This document shows, piece by piece, positions 27,601 to 39,600 of a DNA stretch of 64,000 bases; the first letter of the stretch is position 1, and the number at the start of each line of letters is the position of its first letter. The DNA is from Dermatemys mawii. Taxonomy: Eukaryota; Chordata; Testudines; Dermatemydidae. Under the pieces are notes generated by a model. That model made no database searches. It was not told the DNA's origin and worked only from the letters and a program-made list of their open reading frames with translations. The stretch is taken from positions 16,736,218 to 16,800,217 of the forward strand of contig ML677335.1 in NCBI GenBank assembly GCA_007922305.1. The letters run 5' to 3'. A program made the position numbers and the translations under genes.

Positions 27601-30600
27601 ACAAATTACCCTGATTTGTAATGTCATCCAATTGTGTTTTTAGTTGATTGTTCTCACTTTCAACCTCACTGATGCTCTTTTGTAATTTTTCAGCTTGTTG
27701 AAGGAGCTCTTGGATCCGATTACTTTTTTGGGAAGAGGCCTTAATAATTTGCTTGCACTCTTTCCAAATGCCTTCAATACTGCAATGGAAAGAGCTCTCT
27801 CGCCTGACATCTGCAACATTAGATGTTTGGCACTGTGTGTTTAAGGAATGCATTTGAATTTTCTCTGGTTTATCTTTTTGAGAATCTTCCAAAAAATCCT
27901 TTAGATTGACCAGATCAACATCTACATTACAAGATTCTAAATCAAGTTTATGCAACTCGCCTATCTTTGTCTGCATTGCTTTTATTTGTGACACTCTGAC
28001 TCTGAGATTTTGACTAGATGCTTCTACCTCTTTAGTCAGTTGCTTAATCTTCTCCTCTTGCTCTTTATTTATAGCTTTTTGTGTATTTAATTCAGAAGCT
28101 ATTTTCCCATAACTAGCCTGACACTGCTGGAGTTCCTCACTCAGACCAGAAGCCCTTTCTTTTGAAGAAGATAGCTCCAGGCACAAGATTGCCATCTGTC
28201 TACTGAACCCTTCTTTTTCCCTTTTTTCATTTGTAAGTTCTTCTTTAAGTATAGCTAACTGACAGTCTAGGGATTCACTTCTTTCCTGTAATACTAGTAT
28301 TTCTGCCTCCTTTTCTAAAATGTTTTGTTGCATTTCTTCAATTTTGTTTTGCTCTATTGCATCACCTTTACATGCACTTCTAATGGACCCTATAAAAAGA
28401 AAAATAAGTATCACTATATTGCTCTTGGAAGCAAAAATAATGAATTATACATACCAAGAAGTAATTTTCAAAACTCTGGGAAATTTTGGCTGGTTTAGTA
28501 AACCTTAAATCTTCACAATAGCAATATTTTGAAGTTTGGCCTTTAAAAGTCACATTTAAAGATAGCTGGAAATGCCTCCGTGGTGACATGGCCAGCTCTG
28601 TAATCCCTGCTGCTTAGATTCTAGCCCCAACCAAAAATTCAGTGGATAGTATGTAGTCAGGACCTTTAAAAGTGATCCTACAACTGGGAAGCTGCATGTT
28701 TGAACAGTACTACAGATAGTATGGGCCTTAGACTTCCAGACAAGATGTGCATTATCTAGACTTTCAGTAAGACAGAATATGAATGGCTTAACATGGAGCT
28801 GTGCTCTGTTCAGGTTCCAAATCTGCTGCAGTGATGGTAAAACTTGTGTGATCTCTAGTGCACAAAACTAGAGTAACAACCTGACACTCAACCATTGCCC
28901 ATTTTCCATCTTAGCTCATCCAACAATCTTACATCCTACAGATATGCTGATCTGCCAGATGCAGATTGAAATTAGGAGTTTGCTGGATTGTGTAAACTGT
29001 CCATAGCTTTGCCACAAGCAACTGTCTGCTGCATCTGTAATGCCTTTCCACCATGTGCTGAAGGTTTTCCTTCCCAAATCTGCTTCTGATTTGACTGTAC
29101 AATGGCAGCGTAAGGGTTAGTAGGGAGGGTATATTGTGAAGTCAAATTTGTGTGCAGGTGGAAGTAGAGCAGGGGTCTCCGAACTACGGCCCAAGGGCCG
29201 GATCTGGCCCACAGCTTCGATTTGTCCGGCCCTCCAGCTGAGCAGGTACGAGGAGAAACTGAGCTGCTGCCGGCAGCCTCATGTACGGAGCAGTGAGTGC
29301 CCCTGCAGCAGCAGCCAGAGGAGCAAAGGTGGGGGGGGGGGGGTGTTGCTTATATTTGCGAATACTGAATTTTTTCCACAGTTGCTTTGGCCCGCGAAGC
29401 CCCTTCAAAAATCAAATATGGCCCTTGTCTCAAAGTTTGGAGACCCCGGAAGTAGAGAAAGGAAGTAGAAAAAGTAAAACAGCTTTCTGCACTGCCTTCT
29501 TCACAAGAGTATGAAGAAATACTCCTGAAGACAAAATGTTGAGAGTTTTGACACGTCAAAAAACTTCAGGAGTACACACGGCTCTCAAAACACACACACA
29601 GTCTGAACTCCACCTTGAAAATGTTACTGTTTTTATTACACTAAGGCTGGTTAACAATGAGCAACTGCAACTCCTATTAACATCAGCTAGAATCACTTCT
29701 GAAAAATTGGGAAAATTTTCTAGTGCAATCACACATAATGCAGTCCTAGGAAGTAGTCCGCTGGTCAAATACATATGCTTATTGCAAATGTTAATTTATA
29801 TTTAGAAATTGGCAGGGAAAAGTGTGTTTATACAGAATATAAATCTGTGTAGATAAGGGTGCTGTTTGCAAACACAGTAAGTTGTAGGTAGACTGCACAA
29901 CCACCATTTAGAGTAATTTGTAAATTTACAGCAGTACACCTTGAGGAGATACTTCTGAACTAGCATCAGTGGGTGTAGACACACAGAGGTGGAAGTAACA
30001 TCCACATACTAAGTTGAAGCAGCATTGATAAAGTGATGAGTACTGTGCAATTTGTGCATATCTATGGCAAATAATCCATTGACCCACAAACTGGTTTATT
30101 ATACAAGCCTTAAGTTTAGTCAGCCACCCCCTTTTTAAAAAAAAAAAAAAAAAAAAAAGCAGCAGCTTCCAGGGGTCTATTTCTTCCTTTCCCCTCATAA
30201 ATTTAGAATGGACACCACCAAAAATTACTCCTGCATGAGGGATAGTAAAGCTTTTGCTTGCTTATTCTAACAGAAGTGTCATGGCTTTAGAATCAGATCT
30301 CACACTTCAGCAGCGAATAGAAACCAGCATTAGAAACACTGGAAAGGCAAATGGGTCTCAACAGGAAACTGCCTAACACTCTTCCCTTGACCGGGCCCAC
30401 AAAACAGGTTTTTGTATAGAAACCATCATGTAATAAAATCATGCTGCTGACACAGAGAAAGGTGTATGACTTATGTTCTTTGAATGGAATGGATAAGGTG
30501 TAGTCTGACACACACACAGTATTACTGTGACAGTTTTGTAGGTTAGAGGAAGCCCTAGAATCAATTCCAACTAACTGACAGCTAAGATCATTTGGGGAAC

Positions 30601-33600
30601 TTCATTTATATTGCTGTGATAGGGTACATGACTTCCAATTTAGCCCACCTGTGTGAAGAGAATTTAAGATTTTTCTCTTTTACTGTAGCAAAGGCTGAAG
30701 GGTAGTTAAAACTAAAATTTGATTTCCAGCCTACGTCTTTGTTGCTAAAAATTTACATTCTGTCCCTGTGGAAAGGTGATTTTGCTTAAAAAAAAAAAAA
30801 AGTTTGAGGAGGATACATTTGGCCATTTTTGAGTTATGGGCTTAAAAGGAAGCAACAATTCTCCAGTTACTTTTTTCCAGAAAGTTAACCAACTGACCTT
30901 CAAGATTTGACTGAGTGCTCTTTAAAGAGAGTACCCAAGACTAAGTTTTAGGTTTTGAGACGTTTGAATTTCCTGATTGTACAACTGGAACATTAATGTT
31001 CCACTTTGCATTCGATCTCGTTTCCTGTTCAATGCTAAAAATTAGTATTTACAAACTGCCTGAGGCATGAATACCAAGATTAGAGCAGATATCAAATATA
31101 GTCTGCTAAGGCAAGGGGTTTAATGTCTGCTTAATTTTGTCATCACCTTCTCCCCTGTTTGCATTTATATGAATTTCTCCATACGGTGGTTCCATGCAGA
31201 CCCACAGCTGGCCCTAACCAACATATTTTAAGGTCTTCACAGGCATATCAGTTCCTTCTCTTGTTAGGGAAAGCAGCATCAGAAGCGTGCTCACCGTCTA
31301 TACCCTAGACGTATGGAACTTGCTATATCACGCCTCCTTTGTTTAACGTGGTGCTGAAGGGAATGCCCTTCAACAGCTGTTACTTCTCAATGCTATGGTG
31401 GGGCTGGGCTACTTGCACCTCCATGTTTTGCTTCCCATTTTACCACCAGATGGCTTTTCTGATCCCAAAGCTGAGGCTTGGTAGCTTTAATCCATCTCTA
31501 CTTGTTAACTGGGGGAGCCTTTAGCTCCTTTCATGTGAGAAAGCGGAAAAAGCCTCTAGACTGCCCCATTGCCTTTCCTTGATTCTTGCTTGGGTCAGCA
31601 TATTACTGGTCAACATATTCCTGTCTGCAATCCCCATTCAGATTGCGTAGATGCTGCACCTATTATTTGGCCCCTTAGTTTCTGGGGAAGGCACCTACAT
31701 GATCCTAGGCAGTCACAGGCCAAGCACGCTCATAGTTCAAGCAAGGAGAGCAGGGAAATTTCAAAGTTGCAGACACTGAACAGCTATGTAGATTAATGTC
31801 ATACATGACTGGAATGCATACTTAATGCAGTTTCCACCAGCAAAAGAGAGATTTATGAGAAACACTAGATTCCAAAATGAATTTGAAATTTTACCATTAT
31901 CAGCTTTGCATATTATATATAGGTTTTAGCATGCAGCATTTACATGTTTCCATACACAGAGCTAACGAAACACCTTGCACTGAAGTGTGTACAGTACCTA
32001 CACGCTATGATCTTTTCTGTCATATAGATTGCATTGACACCTCTTCAGATAGTTTTTAAAAGAGCTTAGACAGGAAAATGGCAAGAACGTTTAAGAAGGT
32101 TATCAGCAAGCGTGGCAGAAAAACAGCAGTTAAAGAGATCATTTGTGGGCAAATGACATTTTAACAAATATCGTTTCTACATCAGAATTTGCAAATGTAT
32201 TAGCAGACATAGCAAAGGGGAAGCAAGACATCTAAAAGCAGTTTTTATTTTAAGAATTTAGAGGCAACACAAGACAATGAAAAGCAGTTATTTCCATTTA
32301 GCATTTAATGTTGCTGACTTTCTTCTCCTCAGACGATAAAGTTTACGAATTGCAAGTTTTTGCTTTTGTTCTGGCATTGGAATCAGATTTTTTCTGAAGG
32401 CTCCCTGTTCAGCTATGGCAGAAATGGTACCTTTCTTTGTAGGTGGCTCTTCCTCCTGAGTAGGCTTACTTTCAATACAGCGTTTTCTTCCTACATCCAA
32501 CACATGCTTCACCTTTTCACTAGGCTGAGCGTCTTCTGTTTTCCCATTGCTGTTCTGCTTTGCCATTTGTCTTTTAATAATAGTTACAGTGTTCTCCTAC
32601 ATTTAAATAAAATTAGTTACCACCTGCCATTATATAAAACAAGCAGCCAACAGGTTACAAGCAATAAACTGAGGTTATTTAATAGGAAAAAAAAAATTAG
32701 ACAAAGAGTCATATAACGTCTTCCTTTTTGAAAAAAAGTCAGCTATAGACTCCTTTTCTGTGGGCAGTAGAGAGGTGTCCAATGCTTTAGAGTACAGAAC
32801 ACAGCACAAAGTGGAAGAAAAGAAAAAGCACTCTACAGATAATCTGCATGAGTTAAAGCGATTATGTATTCTATCAAGAGAGCGCAATAGTGTGTGTCAA
32901 AAGCTACAGAAACTGTTACTTCCTTCAGAAAGCATTTGGGTGACTTCTACAAAGAAATTTTAGACTTTTTCTCATCTTCTCAAAAGTGAAGTGGATACAT
33001 ACAGATAATATAGCTGCAAACATACGATCATTTTTACATGCCAATGATATTTCTCTAGAAGATTGTTTCAGACTAGTTGACACTTTTAGTGTGTGCATCA
33101 AAGTCCAGAAAGTCACTACCACCAACATATTTATAGGCCATACCATCCCAAAAGGTTTTAGTGTTTACAACCATTGTACATTACTACTGAGTCAGTCAAC
33201 CATTACAAAAACAGAACAGAAGGATGGTGATCAGGATACCTCTGGAATACCTGCTTTATCTTCAAATATTTCTGACCTTTTCTCCTGCTTCCTCCACCTC
33301 TGTGCCCCCATTGTTGAAACTTGCTCACAGTACAAGTTTCTATTAATGGTCTTACTCCCCCAAACCATAATCAAAGAGAACCGAGCTGATGGTGTTGGGG
33401 GACTGTTTCTTTCCATCTGTCTCCAACTCATTTCCTGCTATGTGCTTTCTCCTCTGAATTGCTCACCAAAGTCTCCTTTAAATAATCTATTGCTCCCACT
33501 CTCCTCCCAAAGCTTTATTTCTTCTTTATTTCAGTCTCTCATTTATTCTAACTTTCATGTCATAACTCTAGCCTCCTGCCCACCACTTCTTTCCATCTTC

Positions 33601-36600
33601 AACTGTAGATTCATTCTCTAATAAAATGGCCACTATGCAGACCTATCCCTCAACCATCTTGGCTAATAGCCATTGATAGACCTATCCTCCATGAATTTAT
33701 GTAATTCTGTTTTGAAGCCAGTTACACTTTTGTACTTCATAGCACCTGCTGGTAACAAATTCCACAAGTTGACTGTACATTTTAAACTTACTACTTTCAT
33801 TGGGTGATGCTTGGTTTGTGTTTTATGTGAAGGGGTAAATAACTTCACTACTTGCTTTCTCCACACCATCTGTGATTTTACAGATCTCTATCATATCCCT
33901 TCTTTTTTTCTGAATGGAGCAGTCCCCAGTCTTTTTACTCTCTCCTGATATGAAAGCTATTCCATAGCCCAGTCATTTTTGATTCCCTTCTCTGTACATT
34001 TTCTGTTTCTAATGCATCTTTTTTAGGATTTGGCGACCAGAACTGCACTCAGTATTCCATAGTTTGCCCACACCTTGATTTATATAGGGGCATTAGGATA
34101 TTTACTGTCTTATCTATCCCTTTCCTAATGGCTCCTAAGAGGATCAGCTTTTTTGATTGCTGCTGGACATTCTTTGAAGACATCTGCTCAGTGACTCCAA
34201 AAATCTTTTCCTTGAGCAGTAACTGCTAATTTAGACCCCATCATTTTGTATGTGTGCTTAGGATTATGTTTTCCAATGCGCATTACTTTGCATTTATCAA
34301 CACTGAATTTTATCTCCCATTTTGTTGCGCAGTCACCCAGTTTTGTGAGATCCTTTTGCAAGTCCAAATCAGACTGAGAAGAGTTAACTATCTTGAGTAA
34401 AAAATAAAAATAAAAATAAAAATGTATTAAGCTGGCAACGTTTGCAGACACTGTTTAACCACCTTTCTCCAGACCCTTTATGAGTATGTTGAATAGCACC
34501 GGTCCAACTACAGATCCTTGGGGGACACCGCTGTTTACCTTTCTCCATTTTGAGGGCTAATCATTTATTCCTACCCTGTTTCCCCATCTTTTAATTAGTT
34601 ATCACGAACATGAAAAAAATCAATTTAAGTTTTGTACATTTTAAAAAATAAAGAGCCAAAAACTTACATAGTCTTTTACTGTAGTTTCTAAATGGGATAT
34701 TAAGTCCTGTAGTCTACTTATAACATTATCTTTTTGCTCCACAATGCGCATTAACTCTTGAATCCGCTTATTCTGTGATGTCATTTTCTTTGAGAAGAGA
34801 AAAGTTACATTTTTACTAGGTTTTAGATAACAGGAATATTGTTGTTGGTTAATCATAGTTAACCTCACATGACTAACGCAAACTGATCATGATTAATTGC
34901 CATTTTTAAATCAGTGTTAAATGATACCAATTGAAATTTATTAAAGATTTTGGATGTTTTTCTACCATATGATATATATTTCATTGTGTTGTGAAATCAA
35001 AGTGTATACAGGAACTCCTCACTTAACATTGTAGTTATGTTCCTGAAAAATGCGACTTTAAGCAAAACAATGTTAAGTGAAACCAATTTCCCCATAAGTA
35101 GTAATGTAAATGGGTGGGGATTAAGTTCTAGGGAAATTTTTTTTACCAGACAAAAGATATATACATGCACATACATACACAAAGTATAAGTTTTAAACAA
35201 ACAATTTAATACTAGTACACAGTGACGATGACTGTGAAGCTTGGTTGAGGTGGAGGAATGAGAGGGTAGGATATTTCCCAGGGAATACCTTTCTGCTAAA
35301 ATGATGAACTAGCTTTTGGCTGAGGCCTTCAGATTTAACACATTTTTAATGTAACCTCTCACACTCCACAGGGCAGCACAAATGGAGGGAGAGGAGGAGA
35401 GATAGTAAAGCAGCCAGACACACACCTTGTGTGTGGGGCGGTGCGGGAGGGGGAGAGATGCACACTGCCCCTTTAAACAAGCTGACTCCATTCTTAAGTA
35501 CATTGTCTTTTTAAGTGGATCAGGAAGTTGAGACAGCAGTTGCTGCCCCAAGCTCTTTCTGTCTCTCTCCCTCCGTGTTCCCAGCCTGCTCTCTCTGGAG
35601 AAGGGGTAAGTGGGGTGCAGGAGTAGGGGGGAGGGGGACACCCTGACATTAGCCCCCCCACCCCACTTCCCTTCACAGCAAGCAGGAGGCTCCCAGGAAG
35701 GAGGCAGGAGCAACATCTGTCAGTGAGGGGAAGGACATCTGAACTACTGGCAATTGATAGCTGGGCTGCTGCTGCACGGGGAACCTAGGGGAGTGGGAAT
35801 CTGATAGGGGAGTTGCCAGTCCACGCTGGTTCCAAGCCCTCACCAGCTTGCTGCAACGGGCTGATCTTCCTGCAAGCAGTGGACAAAACAGGAGGCTGCC
35901 AAACGACATAAGGGAGCATTGCACAACTTTAAACGGGCACGTTCCCTAATTGATCAGCAACGTAACAATGAAACAACGTTAAAGTCGTCCCGGTTAAGTG
36001 AGGAATTCCTGTATTATTTTTATTAAAAATATTTTCATTGTAAAAGCAACAAATAGTATGGTTCAATTAACCTCAAACAAGTACCATAGTGCAATCTCTT
36101 TGTCCTCAAAGTGCAATTACAAATTGAGGTGGGGGGTGTGGCAGGAAGGAGGTTTGGTTACATAACTGCATTCAAACAAAACAATGTAAAACATCAGAGC
36201 CTTCAAGTTCATTCAGTCCTACTTCTTGTTCAGCCAATTGCTAAGACAAACAAGTTTGTTTAAATTTACAGGAGATAATGCTGCCCTCTTCTTATGTCAC
36301 CAGAAAGCAAGAACACTTTTGCATGGCACTTCTGTAGCCAGCATTGCAAGATTTACATGTCGGATATGCTAAACATTCGAACGCCCCTTCATGCTTTGGC
36401 AACCATTCCAGGGGACATGCTTCCTGACGCTTGTTAAAAATATAGGGTGTTAATTAAATTGTGACAACTCCTTGGTGGAGAATTGTAGGATACAGCATTC
36501 TCAGATGACCCAGCAAATGTTTTTAATTTTAAGGACACTTCCACTGCAGAATTGACAACACACAAAGAAGGTACCAAGGTGAGATTTCTAAAGACAGCTA

Positions 36601-39600
36601 CAGCACTCGACCCAAGGTTTCAGAATCTGAAGTGCCTTCCAAAATCTGAGAGGGACAAGGTGTGCAGCATGGTTTCAGAAATCTTAGAAGAGCAACACTG
36701 ATGTGGAAACTACAAAACCTGAACCACCAAAAAAGAAAATCAACTTTTCACTGGTGGCATTTGACTCATAATAAAAATGAGTCAAATGCCATAAAAAAAA
36801 ATGAACATAAATAACATAATAAAACATGATATGTTATTATTTATGATCATTTATTATAAACACGTTTTATTATGTTATATAAACATAATAAAACATGATA
36901 AATGATAATAAATAATAATGATAACAAACAACAACATAATAAAAATGAACATGCGTCGATCCACACTGCTTTGGACTGTTATCGAGCAGAATCAGAGTGG
37001 ACGCATGTCCCCTGGAATGGTGGTTGAAGAATGAAAGGACTTGAATTTTTAGCACATCTGGCACGTAAATATCTTGCAACGCTGGCTACAACAATACCAT
37101 GAGAACACCTGTTCACACTTTCAGTTGATATTGTAAACAAGAAGCAGGCAGCATTGTCTCCTACAAATGTAAAAAAAAAAAAAAAAAAAGTGTTTGAGTG
37201 ATTGCTGATGCGAGGGCTGCCAGCCATGGACAAAGCACACGACCCAGTGACATTATAGCAGAGCACTGCACAACTTTAAACGAGCACGTTCTAAAATTGT
37301 TTTATTTTTGAAAGCTGGCTTTTTGGACATAATTCTGCATTTGTAAGTTCAACTTTCATGATAAAGAGATTACACTACAGTACTTGTATTAGGTGAACTG
37401 AAAACACCCCCCCCCTTTTTTTTTTTTTACAGTGCAAATACTTGTACTCCAATATAAAAGGGAACGCTGTACACTTTGTATTCTCTGTTGTAATTGAAAT
37501 CTATATATTTGAAAATGTAGAAAACATCCAAAAATATTTATATAAATCATGTTCTATTATTGTCTAACAGTGCGACTGATTTTTTTTAATCTCGACAGCC
37601 CTAATTATAACATGACTTCAAATCATTTGCACTCAAATACAGAATAAGAAACAAGCCATAATAGTGCTAGGTCTACTCAGTTAAGCACACTATGAAATTA
37701 GACTTTAAAGCTATTGTAATTTTACATTAATAAATTAAAGCAGATGTAAAGGTCAGAGAATTTCTCTTAAAAAGTGTTACCTCAGTAGCTTCTCCAAGTT
37801 GTTGAGCAGATTCACTTAATTTAATCACTTGTATTTCAAGCTCTGTAATCAAAGAGAGAAACTGTTTTGCATTACATAGATTGTAAAATAGTAGTTCATT
37901 CAGTAAGTTGGAAAAAAGGTCTTTCCATAATAAGGTTTTAGTCATTTGCCAATATTTGAGATATTGAAACTATTTCCCCCCCACCCTCCCAGTTTGATTT
38001 AGCAGTCTAAAATATTTTTTGATTTTCAAAGGAATAATTTAAATAGTTTGGAAAAATAAATGCATATTTTTCAATCAAAAGGATTGCACTTTAAGCATAT
38101 ATATCAATCAATAACTGCATTTTAAGCAAAAAGGAGTGACTTCTTCCTGCTCAAAGCAATAACTTTAATATTAGAGACCTAAATACATTAATGAGGATGG
38201 TGATTTTTTCTCCACTCCCAATACAGGAAAATGACCCTTCTGCCAAGAAAAAGGCCACCAAACCCAGAAGTGGGTAAGTGAAGGAAATCCAGACATGTGT
38301 CTCCCACACAGACACATAGCTTTTAGTTCCGGAAATAGGACACAATAATAGAGTATGAGGCAGCTTAGATAAGCCCACTACTGATTTGTGTGCGTCCTGA
38401 GATCCTGATTTGCTTGCTCATTTGTTTTTCCAGCCTCTAACCTATTAGGAAAGTTTCAATCATTCCAAGGGCACAGCTACACTACCCGCTGGATTGGCAG
38501 GTAGAGCTCAATGTATCAGGGATCAACTCCTGTTCTCCACCGCGGCAAGAGGAGTAAGCGGAGTTGGTGGGGGAGCAGCCAGGTAAGTCAACCTAAGATA
38601 CTGTGACTTCAGCTACGCTATTCATGTAGCTGAAGTTGCATATGTTAAGTCGACACTTCCCTGCGCTCTGCAGTAGTGTAGTTCAGCCCAAAGTCTGCTG
38701 CAAATACATGACTAATGCTGGTGCAAGCTAGACAGGAATGCAGGCTTTGGTTGCCCTTCCCCAGCCCCCACCCCCAAACTTTAAAACAAACAAACAAACA
38801 AACAAACAAACAAACAAACAAACAAAACGAAACACACCAACATTATAAATTTCCACAGATTTGCTCCATTTTGATGCAACCTACAGGAACACAAGCTCCT
38901 TCACAAGCAGAGATTTTAGGGCCGGTATCGGAATCCACAATTTTAAAATGTTTTAAGAGAAAGAACCTTTTTTAGGGGGTGGAAGTCAGAGGGTGGAATA
39001 ATTTTTTCCCATTCAGACTAAAATTAGAGCCCATTTCAGAGAAGAAAAAAAACCCCCTCAAATATATTGTGGTCAAGTAATTACTTCAATGACAGGTTTA
39101 AAAAGAACAAAAAAAACCCCCACCAACTCAACCCACTAAATTTTCTGGAATAAGAGTTTATGAAACTGGATTCACACTCTGAGAATTCTACTCTAGTTAT
39201 ATTGCAGGGCACTAGTTCTCTTGTGAGATCATACCTCATTGAAAGGTTACCTGTAAAATATAGCAATTTCAGTTATTAGAATATATGCTATGCATGCTCT
39301 TAAAAATGTGAAATCAATAAGAGTCAATTATATTAAAAAAATTCATTCTAAAGTCAGAAGACATTTTAACTTAATTTGAAAAGATGCAACCTGATTTAAG
39401 TAAAGTAATAACTGAACTGTTCTATTTTTAAGTAAGATTTTTAAAAATTGAACAAACAGTTGGGGCGGTTGGTTGAGCTTAAAATAACGTAATAAAAAGA
39501 TAACGATAACATCCAATTTGATCAACTAGAAAGATGGCACTATGAGCAGATAGTAACTACTTTGTATTAAAGTGTATAATATTAAACTTAAGCAGGTTAA

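Larger units (their letters stand above)
28390..32430 (-). other. KIF20B intron, mostly unassigned
   Basis: A 4.0-kb intron. It holds the hAT-type element at 29170-29449 and runs of A at 30137-30158 and 30787-30801. The segment 32347-32430 next to exon 18 may be an alternative exon extension. Bases 31140-32250 contain no recognised element. Confidence 0.5.
32597..34667 (-). other. KIF20B intron with CR1 and an unexplained open stretch
   Basis: A 2.1-kb intron. CR1 sequence fills 33636-34612. The remainder includes the plus-strand coding-like block at 32690-32963 and a 211-codon plus-strand open frame at 32986-33621 with no recognisable domain. Confidence 0.5.
34849..37605. mobile_element. 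Old hAT element with long inverted arms, split by a Tigger-like insertion
   Basis: The left arm (34849-35006 and 36014-36430) is the reverse complement of the right arm (37016-37605). The arms share, in inverted order, GACAATGCTGCC-type and CATTCCAGGGGACATGC blocks and AT-rich ends with TTTGGATGTTTTTCTAC. The right end is CGACAGCCCTAA at about 37593-37604. Between the arms, 36470-36760 and 36940-37170 read on the plus strand as the decayed C-terminal part of a hAT transposase; on the left arm the same end reads on the minus strand. Stops and indels make it inactive. Arm length and family are from reading and recall, not alignment. Confidence 0.72.
34788..37780 (-). other. KIF20B intron filled by a nested transposon locus
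   Basis: A 3.0-kb intron, nearly all of it transposon-derived (34849-37605). The rest is ordinary intronic sequence. Confidence 0.7.

Noticed and set aside
32986..33621. 211-codon plus-strand open frame
   Set aside because: Beyond its first part, discussed as a coding-like block, the peptide is serine/leucine-rich from a pyrimidine-rich intron strand. There is no domain and no splice context for a gene.
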